NCBI GenBank assembly: GCA_902594485.1
Contig: CACJMJ010000004.1
Coordinates: 1 to 43,209 of the forward strand
Source: an uncultured Bacteroidota bacterium
Lineage (GTDB): Bacteria; Bacteroidota; Bacteroidia; Flavobacteriales; Flavobacteriaceae
Direction of reading: 5' to 3'
DNA length: 43,209 nucleotides
In this document: positions 8,469 to 17,271 of the stretch, in pieces
How positions within the stretch are numbered: the first letter of the stretch is position 1
How the letters are laid out: each line of letters begins with the position of its first letter
Notes under the pieces: generated by a model
Told to the model about the DNA's origin: nothing
What the model saw: the letters and a program-made list of their open reading frames with translations, nothing else
The model's database searches: none
Program-made: the position numbers and the translations under genes

Positions 8469-9854
8469 TTGAAATTAGAAAATTATACTGATAATTTCTT
8501 TGAAGTCAACTCTGTAAATGGCTTTCTACCCAAGAAAAGTCCATTATCAAGACTCCCTGAAAGATATGATGAGCTTCAAAAACTAATTGATGAAATGCCA
8601 ATTAAAAAAGAAGATGGAAGTGATGGGTTGCTTTCAAGAAAAGGTGCTATCGAAGAGGGTGTTCATAGTCTATCAAATTTAAAAGATCTGGTAACTGAAG
8701 AAGATGATGTCTTTATCGTTCAGGCTTTATTTAGAGCATATGCATTTCTCACAAGCGCATACCTTCTAGCACCTGCTCACTTCAATTATATTAAAACAAA
8801 AAAATATGGAAAGGCACACAATACTTTACCTGCTCAAATTGCTGAGCCTTTTGTACTGGTTAGTGAGAAACTTGATGTCTACCCATTTATAGATTACCAT
8901 TATGCATATTCTTTAGGTAATTACGTAAAGATAGATAATGCCAAAGGTTTTGAGTGGGAGAATCTTGCAATGGCAGCTAAGTTCTCTGGCATGGATGACG
9001 AGAGAGGCTTCATAATGCTTCATGTTGATATTAATCAACATTCCCCTGAATTGATTGGCAGCATTTTTGACTATCTAGAATCAAGTGATTCAACTGGAGT
9101 AAATAATTCGCTTAAAAAGTGTCTTTCGGCTATGAAAAAGATAAATGAAAGAAGACAAATAATGTGGCAAGCCTCAAGATGGAAACATTATAATGATTTT
9201 AGAGTTTTTATTATGGGGATTAAAGGTAATGATGAAATATTTGGGGATGGAGTGATATATGAAGGGGTATCGAATAAACCCGTTCAATACAGAGGTCAGA
9301 CAGGAGCCCAAGATAATATTATTCCAACTGCCGATATCTTTACAGGAGTTATTGATTATTATCCATCAAATGATCTCACAAAATATCTGCTTGATTTAAG
9401 ATCATATAGACCAAAGTGTATACAAAATTTTTTAGAAGATATTAAAAATGAAATGGGAAATAGCAGATTATTTAACAGTCTTAAAGAGTCAAATAATGAG
9501 GAGGGGCTGTGTCTGTTAATTCAAATTCTTGATGAAATATATTATTTCAGAAATGGTCACTGGCAATTTGTTCAAAAATATATAATGGCCAATACAAAAT
9601 ATGCTAAAGCAACTGGAGGTACTCCAATAATTTCTTGGATTCCAAATCAAATTACTGCTGTATTAAATTACATGGATGATGTAATTAATTTATTACCTCA
9701 GAATTCAGAGTTTATAGATATTACAGAATTTGATAGTAAACTCTCCAAAAAAAGAGACTTACTAAATAAGCAGCTAAAATTACTTCATGGGGATGATTAT
9801 AATGCAGATGAAGTTTTTTCACTAAACAAAAAGATGAGTCTTAACGATGATTAA
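8469..9854 (+). CDS. indoleamine 2,3-dioxygenase family protein
   Basis: FRVFIMGIKGNDEIFGDGVIYEGVSNKPVQYRGQTGAQDNIIPTADIFTGV and GHWQFVQKYI...ATGGTP match the IDO core, including the candidate proximal heme His. TTG start. Confidence 0.85.
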   Translation: MKLENYTDNFFEVNSVNGFLPKKSPLSRLPERYDELQKLIDEMPIKKEDGSDGLLSRKGAIEEGVHSLSNLKDLVTEEDDVFIVQALFRAYAFLTSAYLLAPAHFNYIKTKKYGKAHNTLPAQIAEPFVLVSEKLDVYPFIDYHYAYSLGNYVKIDNAKGFEWENLAMAAKFSGMDDERGFIMLHVDINQHSPELIGSIFDYLESSDSTGVNNSLKKCLSAMKKINERRQIMWQASRWKHYNDFRVFIMGIKGNDEIFGDGVIYEGVSNKPVQYRGQTGAQDNIIPTADIFTGVIDYYPSNDLTKYLLDLRSYRPKCIQNFLEDIKNEMGNSRLFNSLKESNNEEGLCLLIQILDEIYYFRNGHWQFVQKYIMANTKYAKATGGTPIISWIPNQITAVLNYMDDVINLLPQNSEFIDITEFDSKLSKKRDLLNKQLKLLHGDDYNADEVFSLNKKMSLNDD

Positions 9855-10314
9855 AAGAATAAGAGTATTTTTTTTGATTTTATCTTTTCTGACAATTTAT
9901 AATAGTTATTCTCAAGAGAATCTAGAAAGTAGTTTAATTGGTGAGTGGGAATTCAAGCTAGACATAAAAGATGTAATCAAAAACTCAGATGAGTTAACTG
10001 GATTTGAAAAATTAGCAGCAAGAACTTTTTCTGGGGTTATTGAAAAAGCACTAGATAAGACAAAAATATTATTCGATTTCAAGAAAGACAATACAGCTGC
10101 AATAACTGTAATTACTAGTGAGAGGACACAAAGTAGAGTCATTTTTAGTTGGGAAATAAATGAAAATGGCTACTTAGTATTAGAAGAAATATCCGAACAA
10201 TCTGAAGTTCGACTTGGCGATACTGCATATTGGAAATTTGATAATGACAAATTGATTCCATATGATTCAAAGTCAAATATCAATGAAGGGATATTATTAA
10301 TTAAAGTAAAATAA
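9847..10314 (+). CDS. secreted lipocalin-like hypothetical protein
   Basis: Signal peptide MIKRIRVFFLILSFLTIYNSYSQ; LIGEWEFKL...start and beta-rich body; 8-bp overlap with IDO gene. Confidence 0.6.
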   Translation: MIKRIRVFFLILSFLTIYNSYSQENLESSLIGEWEFKLDIKDVIKNSDELTGFEKLAARTFSGVIEKALDKTKILFDFKKDNTAAITVITSERTQSRVIFSWEINENGYLVLEEISEQSEVRLGDTAYWKFDNDKLIPYDSKSNINEGILLIKVK

Positions 10315-10339
10315 AAATTTCGGATCCCCCGTTTTTATC

Positions 10340-10347
10340 TAAATTTG
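10340..10347 (+). promoter_or_regulatory. candidate Bacteroidota -7 element TAAATTTG for DUF5916 paralogue 3
   Basis: Matches TAnnTTTG, 9 nt before the ATG at 10357; -33 element is not clear. Confidence 0.4.
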
Positions 10348-10356
10348 CTGCTTTAA

Positions 10357-12594
10357 ATGAGAGAAATATCATTCTTCATATTAATCCTGCTTCTATCAAA
10401 CTTTTGTTTTGCCCAAAAAGAATTTAATCTAACTAAATCGTTAGATAATGATATAATATTAGATGGTATTATTTCTGAGGATGAAAAAAGAAATTCAAAA
10501 ATTGCAACAATTGACTTTGAACAAGAACCGGGTGATAATATTCCAACGAAACTTCAATCAGAAGTATTTATTACATATACTGATACCTTCATCTATTTCG
10601 GAGTAAAAGCTTATGGTAATCCAGAGAATATTAGAGGACAAATAAAACCAAGAGATCAAGCAGATTATGAAAATGAAGATATGATATTCTTAAGAATTGA
10701 TCCTTTTGGTGACTCAAGATCAAATTATATTTTAGGATCAAATGCATTTGGAAGTCAAGTTGACCTTAGAGTTAAAAATGCTACGAGTGAGGCAGACACT
10801 TTTGATGAAGGTTATAATGCTGTCTTCGAAACTAAAAGCTCAATAGTTGATGATGGATATATTTTAGAATTTAAAGTTCCTATTAATTCACTTCCATACC
10901 CTCCTGGGAAAAATCAAATATGGAACTTTAATATTTCAAGAGTTTTTACACTTGATGGAACTTTTTACAGAAGTCAAACTCAACCATATGACAGATCAGA
11001 CCCTTGCTGGGTATGTCAAGTAACAGATAAATTGATTATGAATGATATTGTCTACAGAGGCAAGACTGAACTCCTTCCTTACATTTCATCAAACATTTCA
11101 GGCCAAAGACAAACAGGATATAACGATCCAATTGAATATGGAAAAATTAAAGGTGACGTTGGCATTGGTCTCAACTATGACTTTTCCCCATCTTCCTCAA
11201 TTGAAGCAACAATAAACCCAGACTTTTCCCAGATTGAAGCTGATGAAACACAAATAGATATCAACTCTTCTTTTGCATTAGATTATCCTGAGTTAAGACC
11301 TTTTTTCAATAAAGGAATGGACCTACTAAAGTTTATGGATAGAGGATTTTATTCTAGGACAATTAACTCTCCTAGTTTTGCATCAAAATTTGTTAATCTT
11401 GGAAGAAATTCAGGGACAATTCTTTTAAATGCTGTAGATGAAGTGTCTCCCTATTTGATCGGAGGTGAAGATAAATCTTATAGTGGTAATGGAGGTGTTA
11501 GTTATGTAAATGCATTTCGCCATCAGAGATTAATTAATGAAGGATCAAAGTATGGAGTGTTCACTACAAACAAATTCTTTAGAGAAGGTGGGTATGGAAA
11601 TCTAATTGGAATTGATGGGCTATTCACATTTAACACAATATGGAGATTTCAATTTGAATTTTCTAAAAGTTTCAATAAAGAACCAGTTGCAAATTGGATT
11701 GAAAGTGAGGAAACATTTTTAGATAAAACAGTAAAACTAGATGGGGAAAAATTCAAAGGAAATGCCAGTTATGTCAGACTATCAAGAAATACAGAGCATT
11801 GGAACACCTCTATATTTTACAAAGGAATTTCTCCAGGTTTTAGAGCAGATGTTGGATTTGTTCCTCGAATAAATAGAAGGTATGGAACTATATACCACGG
11901 GTATACAAGTTTTTTTGATAAAAAATATCTAAAAGAATTTAATACAAGCCTAAAAGGAGATATAAACTACAATTATGATAATAAATTGAAAACCAAAAAT
12001 TTTGATTTTAACATAAGCGTTAAAACATTTGGAAAAACAGAGATTGGGTATGTTTATGAGTATAATTTATTTAGGAAGTATCTAAATACTGATTTTAGAA
12101 ATTACGGAAAGTCTGGTATAGGAATTCGAGGGTTTCCTACTGAAAATTTGACATTTGGTTTTGAAGGAAAAATTGGGAAAGAAATTGCATTTAATGAAGA
12201 GGTACCAAAAATTGGGAAAGAGAAATCTATATTTTTTAGCCTTGCTTATAAACTTGGGAATAATATTAACTTAAGTTCATCAATTAATTATTCCAGATTA
12301 GAAAATTTGGAAAACAATAAAGCTATTTATGATGGATACATATCAAGGTTATCTTTTAGTTATCAGTTTAATAATGACTTAAGCTTAAGGTTAGTCTCCG
12401 AGTTTAATAAATTCAATGATACTTTTCTTTTTCAGCCCCTGTTGAAATGGAATCCTAACCCATCAACAATTTTTTATATTGGTGGGATTCAAAATTCAAT
12501 TAATAATTTTGATTTAGAACCAGAGGATTTTGACCCTTTTAGAGTAAATAGATCTCAATTTTTTCTTAAATTTCAATATCTAATAGGAATTTAA
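10357..12594 (+). CDS. DUF5916 domain protein, paralogue 3
   Basis: INPDFSQIEADETQIDINSSFALDYPELRPFFNKGMD; KWNPNPSTIFYIGGIQN; signal peptide MREISFFILILLLSNFCFAQ. Confidence 0.85.
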   Translation: MREISFFILILLLSNFCFAQKEFNLTKSLDNDIILDGIISEDEKRNSKIATIDFEQEPGDNIPTKLQSEVFITYTDTFIYFGVKAYGNPENIRGQIKPRDQADYENEDMIFLRIDPFGDSRSNYILGSNAFGSQVDLRVKNATSEADTFDEGYNAVFETKSSIVDDGYILEFKVPINSLPYPPGKNQIWNFNISRVFTLDGTFYRSQTQPYDRSDPCWVCQVTDKLIMNDIVYRGKTELLPYISSNISGQRQTGYNDPIEYGKIKGDVGIGLNYDFSPSSSIEATINPDFSQIEADETQIDINSSFALDYPELRPFFNKGMDLLKFMDRGFYSRTINSPSFASKFVNLGRNSGTILLNAVDEVSPYLIGGEDKSYSGNGGVSYVNAFRHQRLINEGSKYGVFTTNKFFREGGYGNLIGIDGLFTFNTIWRFQFEFSKSFNKEPVANWIESEETFLDKTVKLDGEKFKGNASYVRLSRNTEHWNTSIFYKGISPGFRADVGFVPRINRRYGTIYHGYTSFFDKKYLKEFNTSLKGDINYNYDNKLKTKNFDFNISVKTFGKTEIGYVYEYNLFRKYLNTDFRNYGKSGIGIRGFPTENLTFGFEGKIGKEIAFNEEVPKIGKEKSIFFSLAYKLGNNINLSSSINYSRLENLENNKAIYDGYISRLSFSYQFNNDLSLRLVSEFNKFNDTFLFQPLLKWNPNPSTIFYIGGIQNSINNFDLEPEDFDPFRVNRSQFFLKFQYLIGI

Positions 12595-12598
12595 AAAA

Positions 12599-13018
12599 AT
12601 GAGAAATAAAATAATAATAGTTGGACTCTTACTTACATTTTCATCATGTGGTATATTTATTGTTGCTGATACTTCTTCAAAACAGACTACCTACGTTAAA
12701 GAGGTGGCTGAAGTTGATTCAACACAGAAATTTATCGGAACATATGATCTTACAGCCTACGGGATCCCTGGTTTAGGAGATATAGACTATCAAATGGTAG
12801 TCTCAAAAAATGAAAACGTTTTTAGTACTTCATTTATTGAAGACACTATTACTACTATGGAAATATTAAGTACAACAGTTGATGAGGGAATTTTATTCAT
12901 AGACATATATGTCCCTGAATATGGTTTAAATACAGTTTTTGAAATCTATGTAGATGGGAATAAAGTCTCTGGATATTTAGCCGATCAATTTGAACTCGAG
13001 GGAACAATCTCTAGATAG
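12599..13018 (+). CDS. small lipoprotein, tandem paralogue A
   Basis: Lipobox FSSCG; C-terminal domain KFIGTYDLTAYGIPGLGDIDY...VDGNKVSGYLADQFELEGTI. Confidence 0.65.
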   Translation: MRNKIIIVGLLLTFSSCGIFIVADTSSKQTTYVKEVAEVDSTQKFIGTYDLTAYGIPGLGDIDYQMVVSKNENVFSTSFIEDTITTMEILSTTVDEGILFIDIYVPEYGLNTVFEIYVDGNKVSGYLADQFELEGTISR

Positions 13019-13021
13019 TTA

Positions 13022-13444
13022 ATGAAGAAAATATTAGTATTATTAACTCTATTTAGTATTATTATTTCTTCATGCACATCTTTGAGGGTTAAGAAATCAA
13101 TTGAAAATTTAAAAACATCAACTCAGACTGAATCTCCTCAAAATCAGTTTGAAGGGAACTATAGCTTATCCATTTCATTTGGAGAACCATATGGCGACAT
13201 AGATGTATCATTAAAAATATTTTATGAAGGACCAACTCTTTCATCAACAATATCATATTTTAATGGTGAGGAAAATATTCCAGTAATAGTTAATTCCATC
13301 GAATTATTTGAAGGTGCAATATTTATAAACTTAGTTGATAATCAAGCTGGTAATGTTGAAATGGAAGTTTATTTTGATGATGAAAATTCTATTTCAGGCT
13401 TTTATGCAGGACAATTTGAATTTAAAGGTGAACGAATTAAATAA
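13022..13444 (+). CDS. small lipoprotein, tandem paralogue B
   Basis: Lipobox IISSC; QFEGNYSLSISFGEPYGDIDV...FDDENSISGFYAGQFEFKGERIK, parallel to paralogue A. Confidence 0.65.
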   Translation: MKKILVLLTLFSIIISSCTSLRVKKSIENLKTSTQTESPQNQFEGNYSLSISFGEPYGDIDVSLKIFYEGPTLSSTISYFNGEENIPVIVNSIELFEGAIFINLVDNQAGNVEMEVYFDDENSISGFYAGQFEFKGERIK

Positions 13445-13883
13445 AATAAAAGTAATTTCTATCATAGTTTTTAACATGATAATTTTATCATGCTCATCTA
13501 CTAAGACTATCTCCTATAATATTGAAAATGATCCAAATGCTAAATATTATGGAGTATATGAATTTGACGTCGAAATTCCATCGGTTCAATTTCCTTTTGA
13601 AGCCTCTCTGACAATTGGAACATCAAAAAGAGGGAACATTACTACAAGTATTATTTGGACTTTTCAAGGACAAAGTTTCTACAACTCAGTAGCAAGAAAC
13701 CTAAGAATTACTGATGGAGTAATAAGTTTTAATAGTAAAAGCTCAGATGGTGTTAGTTCAGATATTAAGCTTTATTTTACCGGAGAAAATAAAATAGAGG
13801 GACGTGTTACCACTGTTTATGATCCTGTAAGTGGCGTGCCTCGCGGTACAGTTTTTTACTTAGAAGGATTAAAAGTTAAATAA
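13428..13883 (+). CDS. small lipoprotein, tandem paralogue C (start moved from 13335 to GTG 13428)
   Basis: From GTG 13428: VNELNKIKVISIIVFNMIILSCSS gives a signal/lipobox; the upstream part of the track ORF is out-of-frame overlap with paralogue B. Confidence 0.6.
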   Translation: MNELNKIKVISIIVFNMIILSCSSTKTISYNIENDPNAKYYGVYEFDVEIPSVQFPFEASLTIGTSKRGNITTSIIWTFQGQSFYNSVARNLRITDGVISFNSKSSDGVSSDIKLYFTGENKIEGRVTTVYDPVSGVPRGTVFYLEGLKVK

Positions 13884-14252
13884 CTATTGGGATATCTCGT
13901 ACTCAAATTCCCAAAGAGGGTTATCAAGTTTATTAATGATATAATTTAAGGTAAGTTCTTCCCCTGATAAAATATTTTTTTCAGTAATTATTCTTATATG
14001 TTTTATGTTCCCAATTGATTCGTGTGATTCAGAAACTACTGCTTTACAGTTTGGCATTTCATGATGGTTTATAAATGCTCCTAATGGTAGTCTTATATAA
14101 TTATCTGGGAATCTTTCATCATATACATGAGATATTCCAAGGTCAGTGTTTGCAGGAATATCTTGAGTAGCAAAGACGCCAAGACCTTCAATTTTACTAT
14201 CCTTTATTGTAATAGTATCAGGTAGCGGCCTCCATTCTTTTCTTTCTTTCAT
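13884..14252 (-). CDS. SET domain-containing protein
   Basis: KIEGLGVFATQDIPANTDLG...FINHHEMPNC...ILSGEELTLNY matches the SET core. Confidence 0.8.
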   Translation of the reverse strand: MKERKEWRPLPDTITIKDSKIEGLGVFATQDIPANTDLGISHVYDERFPDNYIRLPLGAFINHHEMPNCKAVVSESHESIGNIKHIRIITEKNILSGEELTLNYIINKLDNPLWEFEYEISQ

Positions 14253-14301
14253 GCATTCAATTTATGAATAATTATTTATTTGATTTATAAATTTCATAAT
14301 A

Positions 14302-14970
14302 TCAATCACACTCTATCTCATATTCACTCCATACTTTCTCTGGAGAAACATTAGGGAAGTAAAAGCATTTTTTTGAACTATCGGGGAAAAAGACAAATTT
14401 ATAGAAAGCTGTTGGCACATGTGCACCAGTTTCAAGAGTTATATGATTGGAATTAAACTCTAAATATATTTCAATATCAATATCACCATAGTCATCGGCC
14501 CACTCTCTTACTTGCTCTTCAAGGTCCACCCATACACCTCGATTAAGATCGTCATACTGAAGTGCAACATTTAAGTAAGTAAAGGTTGAATATAAATTCT
14601 CATATGAATCATTAAATGAACCTGCTGGAGCCATATGACCTCTATCCCATCTATTTGAGTAATAATCATTATCGTCTGATGTATAAATAGAATCAACAGT
14701 GTAGAAATTCATTCCATCTCTATCTGCATTTTTGACGATATCTCTAACAGTGTATTTAACCCAGTTTGGTTGTTCAAAAACTTCATTATATGAAATCTCA
14801 AAAATATTTGTTGTAACTAAAATTGAATCTATTTTATCCCTATTTAATTGTTGAGATATTTCTAGTTGATTAAATTGAGGTTCGTCGATAGAGGCCTTAT
14901 TATTTGATTTATTTTCTTCTTTCTGACATGAGCCAATAATGATCAAAAAAAAGAAGAAATACTTCTGCAT
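14302..14970 (-). CDS. DNA/RNA non-specific endonuclease, lipoprotein
   Basis: RWDRGHMAPAGSF (DRGH active site), YLNVALQYDDLNRGVWVDLEEQVREW; N-terminal IIIGSC lipobox. Confidence 0.85.
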   Translation of the reverse strand: MQKYFFFFLIIIGSCQKEENKSNNKASIDEPQFNQLEISQQLNRDKIDSILVTTNIFEISYNEVFEQPNWVKYTVRDIVKNADRDGMNFYTVDSIYTSDDNDYYSNRWDRGHMAPAGSFNDSYENLYSTFTYLNVALQYDDLNRGVWVDLEEQVREWADDYGDIDIEIYLEFNSNHITLETGAHVPTAFYKFVFFPDSSKKCFYFPNVSPEKVWSEYEIECD

Positions 14971-14972
14971 TA

Positions 14973-15833
14973 TTATTTCTTTAATTTTCTCATTAATCCC
15001 TCTTGAGCAACTGAAGCAATCATAGTTCCATCTTCTTGAAATATACTTCCTCTCGCAAAACCACGGGAGTTTGAAGCGCTTGGGCTTTCCATGTCATAAA
15101 GCAGCCAATCATTAATAGAAAAATCACGATGAAACCAAAGAGCATGATCAAGGCTGGCATAATACGCTCGAGTCTTTGCAATTTCTTTTCTGTGAGGAAG
15201 AGATGCAGTGGCTAATAGTTGATAGTCACTTACAAATGCTAATAGTTGATGGTGAAATTGAAGAGGCATATCTATTTTGTCCTTTAACCTAAACCAACAA
15301 TGGTTAATCGGAAGTGCATTTTCTTTTCTTAAAAAAATATTGGTCCCGACTGGTTTAAAGTCAAATACCTTTGGATGAGCAGCTAAAAATATTTGATACC
15401 TTTCTGCAAGTTCATCCTTAAACTTTTCTGCTTGCTCAAAATCTGTAAGTAATAAGTCTGGACTTAAAACATTAGGTTTTTGAATTTGATGATCATACCC
15501 TTCTTCATCCTTTTGAAAAGAAGCAGCCATATTAAAAATTGCCCTTCCTTTCTGGAATGCTACAACTCTTCTTGTTGTAAAGCTTCCACCATTTCTAATA
15601 TTATCAACCTCATAAGTAACTGTTTCTTTTAGGTCTCCAGGCAAAATAAAGTACCCATGCATAGAATGGGCTATTCTATCATCAGGCACAGTTTGATATG
15701 CTGCATGCAGTGACTGACTTAAAACTTGTCCTCCGAATATTCTGCCCCAGACTGTTTTATAATTTTGACCCTCAAATTTATTGTCTCCAATTTTTTTGAG
15801 TGTAACTATTGAAATTAATTCCTCTATATCCAT
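14973..15833 (-). CDS. tesB: acyl-CoA thioesterase II
   Basis: TVWGRIFGGQVLSQSLHAAYQTV, SMHGYFILPGD, ASLDHALWFHRDF typical of TesB. Confidence 0.88.
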   Translation of the reverse strand: MDIEELISIVTLKKIGDNKFEGQNYKTVWGRIFGGQVLSQSLHAAYQTVPDDRIAHSMHGYFILPGDLKETVTYEVDNIRNGGSFTTRRVVAFQKGRAIFNMAASFQKDEEGYDHQIQKPNVLSPDLLLTDFEQAEKFKDELAERYQIFLAAHPKVFDFKPVGTNIFLRKENALPINHCWFRLKDKIDMPLQFHHQLLAFVSDYQLLATASLPHRKEIAKTRAYYASLDHALWFHRDFSINDWLLYDMESPSASNSRGFARGSIFQEDGTMIASVAQEGLMRKLKK

Positions 15834-15855
15834 ATGATTTCAAAAAAACTTTTGT

Positions 15856-15878
15856 AAAACCCAATAAAATTGGGTTTT
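15856..15878. promoter_or_regulatory. perfect 10-bp inverted repeat AAAACCCAAT-AAA-ATTGGGTTTT between divergent genes
   Basis: Read directly; arms 15856-15865 and 15869-15878. Confidence 0.5.
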
Positions 15879-15905
15879 CATGGGATAAAGTTAACTACAA
15901 TTTAT

Positions 15906-15913
15906 TATCTTTG
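15906..15913 (+). promoter_or_regulatory. candidate -7 element TATCTTTG for the M16 operon
   Basis: Matches TAnnTTTG, 23 nt before ATG 15937. Confidence 0.45.
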
Positions 15914-15936
15914 ACCTCAATTTAATACAAATTTTA

Positions 15937-17271
15937 ATGAAAAAAATATTAGCTACAGCATTTCTAGCTCTAACATTTTACGCTTCAAATGCACAAGAAA
16001 TCAATTTTGTTGAGTATGATCTTGATAATGGTTTACATGTTATTCTTCATCAAGATAATAGAGCTCCAGTAATTACTACTGCTGTCTCTTATCACGTTGG
16101 ATCTAAAGATGAGGAAGAGGGTCGAACTGGGTTTGCCCATTTTTTTGAACATCTTCTTTTTGAGGGAACAAAAAATATTGAAGGAGGTCAATGGTTTAAA
16201 ATTGTTGAAGCCAATGGTGGATCAAACAACGCGTATACATCAGATGACCAAACTTATTATTATGAAGTCTTTCCTTCAAATAAATTAGAACTAAGTCTTT
16301 GGATGGAGTCAGAAAGGATGTTACACCCAATAATAAGACAAGAAGATAGAATTACATTACAAGAAGGAGTTGTAAAAGAAGAAAAAAACTTTAGATTAAG
16401 GAATGCTCCATATGGTGCCCTTTTATACGCTGTTAGAAGTAATCTTTACAAAAAACATCCTTACGGAAGATTAACAATTGGTCTTGATAAGGATTTAACA
16501 GCTGCAAATATTGATGACTTTAAAAAGTTTAATCAGAGATATCATAAACCAAATAATGCCACTCTAGTTGTTGCTGGGGATATAGATATTGATAAAACAA
16601 AAGAGATGGTAGAAAAGTATTTTGCTGATATTCCAAGTTCCGATGATGTTGTTCGAAATCTTCCTAAAGAAGATCCTATTGAGGAAACAATTCGTTCTAC
16701 TTGGTATGATCCTAACATTCAAGTACCAGCTCTATTAGTTGGCTATATAACACCGAAGATGAATACAAGGGAAGCTAGAGTCCTAAGTCTTCTTTCAACT
16801 TATTTAAGTGATGGCAAAAGCTCAGTACTTTATAAAAGAATGGTAGATGAGAAAAAGATGGCGTTAGCAGTTCAAACCGTTAATTTAGCTCAAGAAGATT
16901 ATGGTACTTATTTAATGCTAGCTCTACCACTGGGAGAAATTACTTTAGAGAAACTACTATCTGAAATAGATGAAGAAGTTGAAAAAATAAAAAGTGAATT
17001 AATTACTGACAGAGACCTCGAAAAGCTTCAAAATTCATTAGAGACTCAGTTTGTTAATAGGAATGCTTCGATTGAAGGAATAGCAAATTCATTATCTGAT
17101 TATTATACTTTTTATGGAGACACAGGATTAATAAACAGTGAACTTGATATATACAGAAGTATAACAAAAGAAGAGATTAGAGATGTTGCAAAAAAATATC
17201 TTAATTCAAATCAAAGGGTAATTGTTGATTATTTACCAGGTGATGAAACTAATAAAACAATAATAGAGTAA
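15937..17271 (+). CDS. M16 family zinc metallopeptidase (active-site subunit)
   Basis: Signal peptide; HFFEHLLFEGT (HxxEH) with downstream Glu region. Confidence 0.9.
   Translation: MKKILATAFLALTFYASNAQEINFVEYDLDNGLHVILHQDNRAPVITTAVSYHVGSKDEEEGRTGFAHFFEHLLFEGTKNIEGGQWFKIVEANGGSNNAYTSDDQTYYYEVFPSNKLELSLWMESERMLHPIIRQEDRITLQEGVVKEEKNFRLRNAPYGALLYAVRSNLYKKHPYGRLTIGLDKDLTAANIDDFKKFNQRYHKPNNATLVVAGDIDIDKTKEMVEKYFADIPSSDDVVRNLPKEDPIEETIRSTWYDPNIQVPALLVGYITPKMNTREARVLSLLSTYLSDGKSSVLYKRMVDEKKMALAVQTVNLAQEDYGTYLMLALPLGEITLEKLLSEIDEEVEKIKSELITDRDLEKLQNSLETQFVNRNASIEGIANSLSDYYTFYGDTGLINSELDIYRSITKEEIRDVAKKYLNSNQRVIVDYLPGDETNKTIIE

Noticed and set aside
6928-9854. Kynurenine pathway made of the class V PLP enzyme (as kynureninase) plus IDO
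   Set aside because: PLP protein looks like the isopenicillin-N-epimerase-like group with an export signal, not kynureninase, and is on the opposite strand from IDO.
13335-13427. N-terminal extension of the third small lipoprotein ORF
   Set aside because: Out-of-frame overlap with the previous gene; GTG 13428 gives a proper signal peptide and lipobox.
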